NCBI GenBank assembly: GCA_037176705.1
Contig: CM073896.1
Span: forward strand, 19,914,708 to 19,978,707
Source: Molossus alvarezi
Taxonomy: Eukaryota; Chordata; Mammalia; Chiroptera; Molossidae
Length of the DNA stretch: 64,000 nt
Direction: 5' to 3'
Below the pieces are notes generated by a model. The model made no database searches and had not been told where the DNA came from. It saw only the letters and a list, made by a program, of their open reading frames with translations. This document shows, piece after piece, positions 11,280-21,359 of this stretch. Each line of letters begins with the position of its first letter. The stretch's first letter is position 1. Both the position numbers and the translations under genes were made by a program.

Positions 11280-12060
11280 ATAGAAAAATAACCATACTAC
11301 ATTTCTCAGTCTATTTTCTCTTCAACTCCCTTTAAATATCATTCCCTGTCCTCTCTCCTCACAAATCTCTAAGCCTTCTCCTCCTCTACTCTGTCAAATG
11401 ACCTTGCTTCTTAGTTTCTTAGCAAGTAGACTCACTTCCATAAAATTAAATTAACTTTCCTACATCTGTACCATATACTCTCCCTCGCTTTAGTTATTAG
11501 GGAGAAATGTCTGTGCTCTCAGCTACTATCGACCCTTCCCCCACACACTGGGATGCATCAGCTCTTGCTTATACTGCCCAGCAACTGTCTCCTTCCTTTC
11601 CTCACTTTTCAAGCTTTTTGTTTGGGGGGGTTATTCCCATCAGTTTGAGAATATGCCATTTGTTGCTGTTGTTGATGTGTTGACATCACATTCCTCTCCA
11701 AATGCTGTCCATTCCTCTTTTCCTCTTTAAGAAAGGTCCTCAAAGTATTAAGCATAATTGCAGTTGCCGATTTTGCTCCTCCCATTCTTTCTTGAACCAA
11801 CTTTGAGCTTTTATTGTCTGGCTCCACTGAAACAGCTCTTGTAAAGGCCAGTAATAAGCATCATATTGGTATGTCCAAAGTGCCCTTCCTACATGACTTA
11901 TTAGCATTTCACACAACCAGTCACATCCTCCTCCTTAAAATATTTCTCCATTTGGCTTCCAGTCAAATAACATGCTCCCCCATTTCTACCTGTCACAGTG
12001 GGTGCTGGTCTTTAGTTGGTGGGGTTCCTTCTTCCTCACCTACCTGATCTCTTCAGAATA
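11280..12060 (+). mobile_element. L2 LINE ORF2-region relic (tentative)
   Basis: A pyrimidine-rich plus strand with blocks resembling L2 internal sequence, such as 'cttctcctcctctactctgtcaaa', 'ggcttccagtcaaataacatgctcc' and 'tcttcctcacctacctgatctc'. It is highly diverged and no open frame survives. Confidence 0.4.
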
Positions 12061-12433
12061 ACATAAAACAGAAATCATTAGAGTCACAAGAGTTTCTAGA
12101 AAGAAGATATATGCTCCCTGGAGAGAAACCAGAGTGTACACTTGAAACCTGATAATGTTTTTGACCATTGTCACTACAATACATGTAATTAAAAGATAAA
12201 AAAGGAAATTTAAAAAATCTGGAAAATTACTATTAATTGATCGAATCATTTTAATTAGAGAATTCAACATGCTCTCATTTCATGACACACAAGAAATTGG
12301 AATATACAATACATAGGTAATACAATTATAAAGCTCACATATTCTAGATGTGTGAAAAAACAGCCCTGGCTCTTTGTTATTCAGGAGGAGAGCCCAACCT
12401 TCCATACCAAACTCTAAAACATCCTTGCTTCTG
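12061..12433. other. Unassigned AT-rich sequence
   Basis: No recognisable feature. Confidence 0.4.
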
Positions 12434-12591
12434 CCCTGGCCAGTTTGGCTCATCCGTTAGAGCATCAGCCTGCGGTCCAGAGAAACCCGGGTTCAGTTCC
12501 CACTAAGGGCATGTACCTCGGTTGCAGTTTGTCCCCGGCCCTGGTTGGGTCATGCGGGTGGCAGCCACTCGATGTGTCCCTTTCACGTCAA

Positions 12592-12631
<40 letters not shown>

Positions 12632-12709
12632 CCTCCCTCCCTCCCTCCCACTCTATCTGAACAAAATATGGAAAAATGTCCTTGGGTGAGGATAAAAATA
12701 TATATATAT
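12434..12709 (+). mobile_element. Ves-type SINE (long subtype)
   Basis: Complete copy with 'CCCTGGCCAGTTTGGCTCATC' head, 'GTTGCAGTTTGTCCCCGG', an expanded TC then CCCT repeat, and 'TCCTTGGGTGAGGATAAAA' 3' end. Diverged copies of ATCCTTGCTTCT flank it. Confidence 0.95.
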
Positions 12710-13406
12710 CCTTCCTTCTAACATCTATGTGGCACTTACTTGCAGACTTACTCATAGACTCAAGATCTTGTTGATTTGTTTTATATTCTTTTGTTATTGT
12801 TTGTTTTTCTCTATGAGAAGAAAATAACAGAAGAAAACAGGAAGGATTCTATTAGCTCTAAGAAAAAGAGTGGTCATTTCAGCAGCCACTAGTTTGTAAA
12901 GATTTTCCTATTTTTCTCAAACACTGAGCATGTGTACTGTGGATGCAGAAAACCAATGGAGAAAGAAACGAACAGCATACCACAATGATATAGAATCTAG
13001 CATTTTAGGTGGAATTACTGGACACACTCAATATTTGAGGAAGATAGGAAAATCTCCAGGTCAGAACAGGAGCATCAAAGTTACCACCCAGGCCTGTGGT
13101 TTTGATTGTGAGTAAGATGTGTGGAAATACAAGTTTTAGGTTTCTCAGAAATGTTGATTGTCAATAAATAGTATATATACTTTAATGTTTGGATTTACTT
13201 AGTTATTCTCATTAATTCTTTAAATATAATTTAGACAATGCCAATAGTAAAGAACTGGGAAAGATGAAAAAGAAAGGTAAGAGTATTCCATGATTTTTCT
13301 ATGTAGGGAAGATGAGTATAAAAGTAGAACCCTTGATTAAATCAAAATACAGGACTATTACAGTGGGCAGACAGGTGAAGACCTGCCTTAGCAAGAGTGG
13401 TAGTGA
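12710..13406. other. Unassigned sequence
   Basis: No recognisable feature. Confidence 0.4.
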
Positions 13407-13462
13407 CTGTCAGCTAGTTATTTATTTCATAGCCCTGTCAGCTAGTTATTTATTTCATAGCC
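13407..13462 (+). repeat. Tandem duplication, 28-bp unit, two copies
   Basis: Two identical 28-bp units starting 'CTGTCAGCTAGTTATTTATT' lie head to tail at 13,407-13,434 and 13,435-13,462. A partial third start (CTGT) follows. It looks like a recent slippage or duplication event. Confidence 0.95.
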
Positions 13463-14279
13463 CTGTTAGGTTTCATTATTATTTCAAAGATGAATAAATG
13501 CCAGTATTACCTTACCAGATGAGAAAGCATAATAATAGTTCTTATAAAAAAACACCTTAACATCTTGCATATCAATGTCCATAATCTTTAGTGATGTAAA
13601 TTCTCTCTGACATTCACACTGAGTATTTGCCTTATAATGCACTCTTTGGTCCCTAATTCGTAATTCTGACCACTTTAGAATAGGATTAGAATAGTTATTA
13701 TTACGAAAATTTTCTTCCCTCCTTAGAGTCAGTTGATTCTCTAGATATTTTTCTCTACATCATAGTTTACTTGATTAGGTATACCTGGAAAATCATGAAA
13801 GCAAAAAGTCTAAACAAGATGGATTTGTTTTATTTTTGCTGTTCAGACACATATAAACATGGATACTAGGGACATTCAGGCTATAAAAATCAAGCTAATT
13901 ATTTAAAACATGTTCTCATAATATTTATTGGCACATGTTCCCACAGCAGAAATCAGAATCCTGTTTTAAACTAAGCAGAAACTAGGGCTGAAAGAATCAG
14001 TGAATAGTTTTATGTAATAATTTAAATTGCTGATTTTGGTGATAACCACCTATTCAGATTTTCTTACTGAATGAAGAATGGGATAAAAAATTGATTTTTC
14101 TATTGTAATATTCATTGAGAATTTTCATTGTAGTAGGTACAGGGAGTGTAATACATTAAAATATTTTTGTAATAAGAGGTGGCTAGTAAACATGTCTAAC
14201 AATTTTAGTGATTAATTAGAGTCTACAAAGATTGGAATTCAAAAGAAATATTTTCCAAAGACAAATTTTAATTTAATAA
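13463..14279. other. AT-rich sequence, possibly more mitochondrial relic
   Basis: This stretch precedes the clear mitochondrial copy. Weak resemblance to ND4 may extend left to about 14,100, but I cannot support it by eye. Confidence 0.3.
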
Positions 14280-15110
14280 ATCCAGTATTTAAGTAAATTT
14301 TAGGTCTCCATTAGTGGAAGACATTTTCTCAGGCACATTAAGGCACAGTGTTATGAAAAAAATGATATAAGACCTGTCTCTATAATCTTACTCTTTAATT
14401 AATGCAATTTGTGCTTTAAAGTATACTTTTGGTAGTCAATGACATAATCCCTATAGAGGTATTTTTAAAATAAATTTTATTACTCATGTTAGTTATAACA
14501 ATTTATTAGATCACTTATTGGGGATTAGTTAGGAATACAACATTATATTACAAATAAATTTAGTGAGTCCATGGTGTTGATTATAAATCAGTGCTACTAA
14601 AAATGGAACGAATCTTATTAACACGTAGAATGAAAAGTAGAATCCTGTAATCATTTTTGTCTCTTTTTTAAATCAAATAACAATAAGTATTAAAATTAAT
14701 ATTGCTTCAAATAATATATATATACGTACACGTATATAGAGAAGAGAATACATTTTTTTGTTAGTGAATGATGATTCGAACTAAAGATGATTTGAATTAA
14801 AATAAATATTGAAATGTAGAATTTTGGTATTTCAAGCACTTTAAATAGATGAAATTTGGTAGCAACTAGTTTTAATAGCAATCAGCTTACACCTACTGGT
14901 AAAAATGTTGAAAGTGAGTTGAAAAAGAGTTAAAAAATTAAGTTTATTTCTTCATACATTTATTAAATAATGAGGTTTTAGGATATAGTTAATTTGAATT
15001 TCATTTGTTTTGGAGCACCATATTTAAGGTAGAAAATCAATTTTTAATGATGGAGTGTTTTGAGAATTTTGATGTAAAAAACGATACATATACCAAATAC
15101 TATTCTAAGA
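14280..15110 (-). pseudogene. MT-ND4: NUMT: ND4 relic (NADH dehydrogenase subunit 4)
   Basis: The minus strand around 14,400-14,470 aligns to the conserved ND4 segment that encodes KMPLYGLHLWLPKAH in mammals, with a few indels. Further 5' ND4 blocks follow in the right order and spacing up to about 15,110 ('ttaatttgaatttcatttgttttggag' on the plus strand, near the gene's 5' end). About 100 bp seem to be missing near 14,300-14,400. There is no open frame in either the nuclear or the mitochondrial code. Confidence 0.85.
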
Positions 15111-15330
15111 GTGCTAAACTTATGGTGGCTTTTTGGGGTACAAATGTAAAATGTAGTGCTTGATGTTAGAGGTTAACATTTAGTTTTAATAAAGCAAAAT
15201 AAGTAAAAATAATATTATGCCCACTAAATATTGCAGTGGAGTTTTTGTATTGGATGCATTAAAAAAATTAGAAGGGCTATTATAAATGCTAGTGAGAGGT
15301 TTATTATTCATAGGTGTTGTAGGGAATTAT
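15111..15330 (-). pseudogene. MT-ND4L: NUMT: ND4L relic
   Basis: The plus strand at 15,255-15,330 ('gaagggctattataaatgctagtgagaggtttattattc' in part) matches the reverse complement of the ND4L 5' half. It sits exactly between the ND4 and tRNA-Arg relics, as in mtDNA. Confidence 0.75.
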
Positions 15331-15396
15331 GTTCCCATAATGTTAGTTGTCAAAATTATTTGTTTTGTTGTTAAACTACTGAATTTTACTCTTACA
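15331..15396 (-). pseudogene. MT-TR: NUMT: tRNA-Arg relic
   Basis: 'gttgtcaaaattatttgttttgttgttaaactac' on the plus strand corresponds to the reverse complement of mitochondrial tRNA-Arg ('...TCGAAATCATTCGTTTTG...' anticodon-side sequence). Position between ND4L and ND3 supports it; the cloverleaf is not preserved. Confidence 0.65.
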
Positions 15397-15457
15397 AGTC
15401 TTTTTTGTATTGATGTGCAGACTAATTCTGACTCATTTTATAATAAGAATAGCTTTT
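15397..15457 (-). pseudogene. MT-ND3: NUMT: ND3 relic, 3' part
   Basis: 'caagtcttttttgtattgatgtgcagactaa' matches the reverse complement of the ND3 3' end ('aatcctttttgtagtcactcataggccagact' in human-like mtDNA). The relic is split here by the chimeric retro-insertion and continues after 17,076. Confidence 0.75.
15445..15457 (+). repeat. Target-site duplication, left copy (AAGAATAGCTTTT)
   Basis: The 13-bp sequence AAGAATAGCTTTT is repeated exactly at 17,077-17,089 on the other side of the chimeric insertion. Within the NUMT this site belongs to ND3. Confidence 0.92.
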
Positions 15458-16284
15458 TTTTATAACAAAGCTCATGTTTATTAAGAATTAAAAATACTGT
15501 AAATAAGCCATACAGTTCATTTCACAGTAAACTAAACAAACTTTTTAAAATCTTTCCTTTTTTGAAAGGCAAGACAGCCAGTAAGGAACAGTACAGCGTG
15601 AGGGAGAGGAAACAGCCAACTACAGAAAATGCACGTGCCCCTCGTGGCAGACCTCTTCATGGGCAGAACACTTGGCCTCCGTCCCCGGGGAGACAGCCCA
15701 GGCCCCTGGCCGGCCCCCAGAACACTTTTCCTGAAAGGATCCAAGGACGCCCCTTTCAGGGATTATAAACCTTCGCATTATTTGGGGACCCAACCGAGAG
15801 GTGACACAGGTAGGCCACAGGGGACTCTGTGGGGTGTTGTGCCTTCACATTCAGAACTGACTCTGTTCTTTGCATAGCTACCTGTGAGATCAGGAGATGA
15901 TTCGGGAAAAGAAAGACATCCACACCACAGGAGGCCACAGTCCAGCAGCTGCTTCTTTTCAACTAAAAAATCTAGGGGCTTCCCCGGATTCAGAGCTTAC
16001 ATTTATAAGTTTTAACCAGTTGAAAGTGGAAGACAAAAACGTGAGTGGCATCTGAAAACTTCAGCTGGAAGTATAAAAAAAAGTAGAAAGAATTTTCCTC
16101 AAAGACAATTAGAGAGAATAATGCCCCCTCCCCCAACTCTATTCACTTGAAATCTGCCAGCCAGGGAGGACTTTTTGAGGTTAATCTGCTTTGTTAATCC
16201 CCAGGATGAAGCCACTGCCATCCTTCTCTGACACCAGGCATCCCTGTGACCATATTCACAGACACTAGGCCTGCAGAGCACCAA
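15458..16284 (-). pseudogene. Retrotransposed mRNA 3' end of an unidentified gene (antisense)
   Basis: GC-richer than the surrounding NUMT and unlike any repeat in the window. On the minus strand it ends in AATAAA plus poly-A, so it looks like the last roughly 800 bases of a spliced or unspliced transcript. Two minus-strand open frames (15,532-15,744 and 15,756-15,962) are present, but I recognise no protein in them. The segment may be mostly 3' UTR. Confidence 0.6.
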
Positions 16285-17076
16285 GAAGAAATGCTCAACA
16301 TCACCAATCATCAGAGAGATGCAAATTAAAACAACAATGAGGTATCACCTCACACCTGTCAGAATGGCCGCCATCAACAAATCATCAAACAACAAGTGTT
16401 GGCGAGGGTGTGGAGAAAAGGGGACTCTAGTGCACTGCTGGTGGGAATGCAGACTGGTGCAGCCACTATGGAAAACAATATGGTGTTACCTCAAAAAGTT
16501 AAAAATTGAACTGCCATTTGACCCAGTGATCCCACTTCTAGGAATATATCCTAAGAAGCCTGAAACACCAATCAGAAAGAACATATGTACCCCCATGTTC
16601 ATAGCAGCACTATTTACAATAGCTAAGATCTGGAAACAGCCCAAGTGTCCATCAGTAGACAAATGGATAAAAGAGCAGTGGTACATATACACAATGGAGT
16701 ACTATGCAGCTCTAAGAAAGAAAGATCTCTTATCCTTTGAGACGACATGGAAGGACCTGGAAAGTGCCATCCTAAGTGAAACAAGCCAAACAGAGAAAGA
16801 CAAGTATCATATGATCTCACTTATTTGTGGAATATAATGAACATAACAGTCCGAGGAACGGGATAGTCCCAGAGACGTGGAAGTGGGTTACAGACTGTCA
16901 ATCCCCAGAAGATGGGATGGTGGGGGAGAGAAAAACCACAGAACTTATATGCATGTGTGCATGAACAATGGACATGGACAACAAAGCTGGGGACAGAGCG
17001 AGGAGAGAGGGGGAGGGGGAATCAGTGTGGGGAAAAGGAGGAACATCTGTAACAAAAATAAATTATTAATTAAAAA
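16285..17076 (+). mobile_element. LINE-1 3' end with intact ORF2 C-terminus
   Basis: An open frame at 16,319-16,837 (172 codons) encodes the C-terminal cysteine-rich end of LINE-1 ORF2p, with the conserved run '[18 protein letters not shown]' and 'MEYYAA'. A 3' UTR with a G-rich block and an A-rich tail follows. The frame's ATG is only the first internal methionine, so no functional protein is implied. The intact frame suggests a fairly young insertion. Confidence 0.92.
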
Positions 17077-17429
17077 AAGAATAGCTTTTATTTATTTAAA
17101 TTGTACTTATTTATTTTTATTTTATTTCTTTTCTTTACTTACAGGTTCATATCTTGAGAAGTCCAAGATAATGTTATAAGAATAAAATTTTGGTCAAACA
17201 GTAAAAATTTGATTAATACTAAGAAATATCTTGTTGTAATTCCAGACAGACATTTCTAGATTTTCAAATCTAATTCACATGGACTTGATTTTTCTGTATT
17301 GAAGGTAGTAATTATACTAATCAGAACGTGAAATTACTAATATAGAAGTTAACAATGTTAAATAGTCTTGTCAGTAATAGATTAATTACTTTTCATTGGG
17401 TTTATAGCAAAACTAACAAATTAACAATT
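17077..17429 (-). pseudogene. MT-ND3: NUMT: ND3 relic (rest) and tRNA-Gly region
   Basis: 'cacatggacttgatttttctgtattgaaggtagt' near 17,275-17,310 matches the reverse complement of ND3 codons that read '...KSTL/TPYECGF...' in mammals. The next 100 bp should hold ND3's start and tRNA-Gly. 'gaagttaacaatgttaaatag' may be the latter, but it is too decayed to be sure. Confidence 0.7.
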
Positions 17430-18353
17430 AGTTATTAACTAGCACAGGAAGAATAAGACAAGTAACAAGAAATAGATGACAATTAAAGTGGTCATTACCG
17501 GGGTCAGTTTCAAAATTGAAGTGATCAGATGTGAAAATTTTATTTGGCATATAAGCACATAATAGGGGAAAGTCTTATCAGTAATTACTGGTAAATTACT
17601 GTAATTCTATGAAATACATTTTTATAAGTAATATTGATTTACAGATGCTGTCAGAATTAATGTTTGATGTTTCATAATGATTATAATATAAATAGCTAGG
17701 CAATGTTGATAAATATAAATGTTTGTAATATTTGTGGCTTTTAAACATTTTATTTCCTTTAGACTATGGAGACTCAGCAGAAATTACACTACTCAAGGGT
17801 TTAGAAGTTTAATTCATGCTAATGATAAGCTTCTATCAAATTTTCGAATAAGGGTTACACTTGAGTGACTAACAGCTCAAAAATATCCTACAATGAAGAC
17901 ATTTTTAGCCCTGGCTGGTTTGGTTCAGCGGTTAGAGTGTTGGTCAGTGGAGCAGAGTCATGGGTTTGATTCCTGTCAAGGGCATGTACCTCGGTTGCAG
18001 CTCTGTCCCTCTCTCACATCCAGGTCTCTCTCTCTCTCTCTCCATCTCCCACTTTATCCGAAGATAAGTGGAGAAAATATCCTCCAGTGAGGATTTTGAA
18101 AAAATAAAAATAAAATACTGTTAATTCACTGAGGATTATTTCACATAAAGAATTTTTTGTACAACTGATATATGGGAACCTTTGAAAGTATCCTTAGACA
18201 CTATTCCTTTATTATTAGTATATTGTGAGTCTATTGTTTAATAGAGTATTAATAGTCTGCTTTAAAATAGAATTATCAATGGTGCAGATAAGGCCCCTGT
18301 TAGAGGGCAGGGGCTTACCTTCATTCTATGTAAGCAAGTATGTGGAAAGTCAT
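17430..18353 (-). pseudogene. MT-CO3: NUMT: COX3 relic (cytochrome c oxidase subunit III)
   Basis: Strong plus-strand matches to reversed COX3 include 'ccggggtcagtttcaaaattgaagtgatcaga', 'ttatttcctttagactatgg', 'cagctcaaaaatatcctacaatgaagac' and 'aaggcccctgttagagggca'. The start codon survives as CAT at 18,351-18,353. A Ves SINE (17,910-18,115) splits it. Frameshifts and stops are present throughout. Confidence 0.9.
17910..18115 (+). mobile_element. Ves-type SINE inserted in NUMT COX3
   Basis: Begins 'AGCCCTGGCTGGTTTGGTTC', has 'GGGCATGTACCTCGGTTGCAG' and a TC-rich block and ends 'CCTCCAGTGAGGATTTTGAAA'. COX3-like sequence resumes on both sides ('...cctacaatgaagac' before, 'gaggattatttcacataaag' after), so it inserted after the NUMT. 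Confidence 0.92.
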
Positions 18354-18850
18354 TAAATATAATCTATAAAGATAGCCTTCCAAAAGCAACGAAAGTATAT
18401 GGTTGAATTAGGACAACTGTGAACTCTAAAATTGTAAGAAGTACTAGATTAATAAACATGATTAAGGCCGATAGGCTGAAGCAGCCCCTCCAGCTTGGTG
18501 AATCAGCAGGGAACAAGCTACACAATTGGCTGTAAATCACATCACTAAGACTTGGTCAAATGAATAATGCAGGAGATATGATAATTATAGGTAGGCTAAT
18601 TATAATAGGTGTTCCTTGAAATAGAAAATACATTAATGAGGCTTCAGCGTTATGGTGCAGACCATTAATAATTGTTCCTGCCCATGGTGAGATGCCGGTT
18701 CCTAGGATTATTATGAGTTGTGTGGCTGGAGTAAATGCATAAGGTTTACAATAAGTAATCTAATTACAGCTGGGTGATGAAAGAGGTGAATAATAATAAT
18801 CATTTTGTTACTCAATTTTGGCAGTGTAATTGTTTTGGGTGAGGATGCTA
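18354..18850 (-). pseudogene. MT-ATP6: NUMT: ATP6 relic (ATP synthase subunit a), 5' part deleted
   Basis: Long colinear match to reversed ATP6: 'ggtgaatcagcagggaaca', 'aggtgttccttgaaatag', 'cctgcccatggtgagatgcc' and 'ttatgagttgtgtggctgg' correspond in order to the mammalian gene. It directly abuts the COX3 start, as in mtDNA. The distance to tRNA-Lys is about 250 bp shorter than expected, so the ATP6 5' end and much of ATP8 have been lost. Confidence 0.92.
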
Positions 18851-18944
18851 GTTCAAAATTATAACAACATTTTTATTGAAAAATATTAGTGTTAGGATTA
18901 TTTATAAGACAGCAATGGTTTATGGTGCTCTAACTGTGACATAC

Positions 18945-19010
18945 CATTGGTGAGGGATTTAGTTCTCAATCTTTAGCTTAAAATTTCAGTGATAATGTAG
19001 CTACCCAATG
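18945..19010 (-). pseudogene. MT-TK: NUMT: tRNA-Lys relic
   Basis: 'cattggtgagggattt' ... 'ctcaatctttagctta' ... 'ctacccaatg' is the reverse complement of mitochondrial tRNA-Lys, including the anticodon-loop TTTAA region. The acceptor stem ends (CATTGG/CCCAATG) are still largely complementary. Confidence 0.88.
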
Positions 19011-19478
19011 AATTCACAGTACTTATGTGGATCAGTATTCAAAATATTCTAAAGCTACTGTCTCAAGCACACTGTGAAGTTTTGGTCTCAGGCACTGCAT
19101 TTCAGAGAACTATTTATAATAAAACCGATGTCTGGTAATATTTCTCACTTTACTTCCTGGGAATAGCAACTGTTTTTAAACCTAAAGAAGGAACATCTCA
19201 TGGACACAACACATATTCTGATGAGACTACAAGTTAGATTGGAAGGTCTATGAGAATTACTGCATGACTATCAATTTCTAGGAGATAAAATTCTGTGAGT
19301 TATAAATCTGGATCAAAGTTAACAATTTCATTGTTTACATAATCATAAATGTAATGCTCTGGCACCCTGTTGTTTCTGCAGGTAGGAAGGTGATGTTGTT
19401 TTTTCCCAATAATTAAGTAAAGCATAATAGTGAAAAGACAATAGCAATTAAGATCATTAAAGATAAGATGGCTTGTTT

Positions 19479-19525
19479 TATTTATTCATTCATTCATTCA
19501 TTCATTCATTCATTCATTCATTTAT
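19479..19525 (+). repeat. (TTCA)n microsatellite
   Basis: About nine to ten TTCA units abut the SINE at 19,526 on the side of its A-rich tail, so the array likely arose from the tail. Confidence 0.95.
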
Positions 19526-19763
19526 AATCCTCACACGAGGACATTTTTGCATTTACCTTTAGGTAGAGTGGGAAGGAGAGCAGGAGAAAGAGAGAGAGAG
19601 AAACATCAAAATGAGAGAGACACATCAAGTGGTTGCCACCCGCACGACCCCAGCTGGAGCCAGGACAAACCACAGCCAAAGTACATGCCCTTAGTGGGAA
19701 TTGAACCCAGGGCTCTCTGCTCCGAAGACCAATGCTCTAACCGCTGAGCCAAACTGGCCATGG
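19526..19763 (-). mobile_element. Ves-type SINE inserted in NUMT COX2
   Basis: The minus-strand head 'CCATGGCCAGTTTGGCTCAG', the B-box-like 'GGGTTCAATTCCCACTAAGG', the TC-rich block and 'CCTCGTGTGAGGATTATAAA' are complete. Confidence 0.94.
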
Positions 19764-20179
19764 AATCTTGTATTATTTTTAATTCTTAAGCATGTTGTGT
19801 TTTTGTGAGTTAATTGTAGAATTAATTTTGATATATAATATATGTTAAAAAATAAATTTAGTTATATTAAAATTTTAAGAGTTCATTATAACAAAAATCT
19901 ATTCAAATTGGGCAGCACCAAACAGGTAGTGGTTAAGAATGCTGTTTGTTATTGGTTGTCCTTAATGTTTAGAATTTGTAACCTTAAGGCATTTGTAGGC
20001 TTAAATTTTGGATTGCTTACATTCAGCCATATCAGTCTAACAACCTCCTTGTTTAATTGATTTAACATATATAATACTAAAGAGCTAGTTATAAATGCTA
20101 TTATAAGACATGGAGATGTAAGCATTATTCCATAATGGAAAATATATACCTTGAAAACCTAGTTGAACTGGATATGCTA

Positions 20180-20254
20180 AGGGACAATTACTTTTAATCT
20201 ATAAATTAACTTTGATAAAGATAGAAAATATTTTGACCAATGTCTTATTTGCCA
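20180..20254 (-). pseudogene. MT-TD: NUMT: probable tRNA-Asp relic
   Basis: Positioned between COX2 and tRNA-Ser(UCN) as expected for tRNA-Asp. 'taaattaactttgataaag' and 'ccaatgtctta' weakly match the reversed gene. Support is mainly positional. Confidence 0.45.
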
Positions 20255-20328
20255 AGAAAAGCTCATAAAGTTTATGATGTTGGTTTTGAACCAATTATTG
20301 TAGAATGGATTTGATTTCTCTCTTTCTT
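20255..20328 (+). pseudogene. MT-TS1: NUMT: tRNA-Ser(UCN) relic, opposite strand
   Basis: 'aagaaaagctcataaag' ... 'gatgttggttttgaaccaatt' ... 'gatttgatttctctctttctt' reads as mitochondrial tRNA-Ser(UCN) on the plus strand, with anticodon TGA and terminal stem arms AAGAAA/TTTCTT. In mtDNA this gene lies on the strand opposite COX1/COX2, exactly as seen here. Confidence 0.85.
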
Positions 20329-20329
20329 G

Positions 20330-21320
20330 ATATTATTGGTTTTATGTAGTGGACTATCTAAAATCATGATGTGTTGCCTGGCCAGTGTGGCTCATTGGAT
20401 TGAGCACCTTCCCATGGACTGAGAGGTCCCAGTTCCAGTCCCAGTCAGGGCACATGCCCTGGTTTCAGGCTCGATCCCCAGTAGGGGGTGTGCAGGAGAC
20501 AGCTGATCGATGTTTTTCTCTCACATCTATGTTTCTCTCTCTCTCTAAAAAAATTAATAAAAACATTTAAAACAATAAATAAAATAAAAACATGATGTGT
20601 TGTCAGAAAGTATCTGCGAAGTCAGTTTTTGTAGTAAGATTCAGTGCTTTTTTTTTTTTTTTTGAGGTAAAACCATTTTGGATTATTAATGTTTTATTTT
20701 CACTGCTCTTAATGAACTAATGATTCCATAAATAAAAGTCTGTCATGTTAGCATCAGTAGAGGCTGAATATCATCACTGCATTCCAGAAATGCCAAGAAA
20801 ATGTTGGAGAAAGTTAACATCTACAAACAATTGTTGGCCTTTGCCTCAGATAGTGTATAGCACATACCTTGAAAATAATGGGAATCAGTAAACATAGAGA
20901 TCTATGATAGTGAATACTACTTCTATAGATAGATGTGATAGAAATCATCAACACCATAATATGTATCTTATAGAACACTATATAATAATAAATTAGATAA
21001 TTCCTGTTAACCTGCTCAGAGTATAGCTGGTGATCATTTATTACTTAATTCTTGTTACATAGTATAATTACAGCTGCAGAAATGAGATATGCTCGCTCAT
21101 GTACTTCAATATCAGGGTACAATTATGACGTGATATATAATCAAGCCTAAAATTCTAAATGATAGTGCAGCTCAGACTATTTTTATCCAACTAAAACATT
21201 TTTTTCCTGAACAATACGTTACAATATATGAAAGTATTCCAAAGCATCTGTACTTTAGGCTGTCCAATTAATTCTGTGGTCTGAGGTCACCTAAACCAAA
21301 ATAATTCAGATATGCTTACT
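20330..21320 (-). pseudogene. MT-CO1: NUMT: COX1 relic (cytochrome c oxidase subunit I), 5' part missing
   Basis: Colinear reversed blocks: 'ttaatgaactaatgattcc', 'attccagaaatgccaagaaaatg', 'gcagaaatgagatatgctcg', 'gtgcagctcagactatttttatcc' and 'ggtctgaggtcacctaaacc' (the last corresponds to the 'FGHPEVY' region). It holds a SINE (20,377-20,589) and a T16 run at 20,648-20,663. The match stops near 21,320, about 700 bp before the gene's start would be reached. Confidence 0.9.
20377..20589 (+). mobile_element. Ves-type SINE (short subtype) inserted in NUMT COX1
   Basis: Flanked by exact CATGATGTGTTG copies at 20,365-20,376 and 20,590-20,601. Head 'CCTGGCCAGTGTGGCTCATTGG', 'CAGGGCACATGCCCTGG', and 'CTCTCTAAAAAAATTAATAAA' tail. 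Confidence 0.96.
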
Positions 21321-21359
21321 TTAGTTACTTAGATAGCTGATGTTCATATCCAGTTAACA

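Larger units (their letters stand above)
15458..17076 (+). mobile_element. Chimeric LINE-1-mediated insertion: antisense mRNA 3' end joined to sense L1 3' end
   Basis: One insertion between two copies of AAGAATAGCTTTT has two parts. The left part (15,458-16,284) starts with a T-run and, read on the minus strand, ends like an mRNA: AATAAA (15,477-15,482 reversed), about 15 bases, then A's. The right part (16,285-17,076) is a 5'-truncated young LINE-1 in the plus sense, ending in an A-rich tail. The join contains a short match, GAAGAAATGCTC. The arrangement is that of a twin-primed insertion in which the two target ends were extended on two different RNAs. Confidence 0.8.
19013..20165 (-). pseudogene. 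MT-CO2: NUMT: COX2 relic (cytochrome c oxidase subunit II)
   Basis: The 3' part is clear: 'cactgtgaagttttggtctcaggcactgcatttcagag' (in part) corresponds to the CuA-site coding region reversed, and 'ctgggaatagcaactgtttttaaacctaa' follows. The 5' part after the inserted SINE is weaker ('aatactaaagagctagttataa', 'gacatggagatgtaagca'). It is split by a TTCA microsatellite and a SINE. Confidence 0.85.

Noticed and set aside
13463..14279. Extension of the NUMT into ND5 and the tRNA-His/Ser/Leu cluster
   Set aside because: Only scattered, weak resemblance by eye. A proper alignment is needed, so it was not claimed.
18945..19010. Functional nuclear tRNA-Lys gene
   Set aside because: It matches mitochondrial tRNA-Lys in NUMT context, with mismatched stems and no nuclear promoter boxes.
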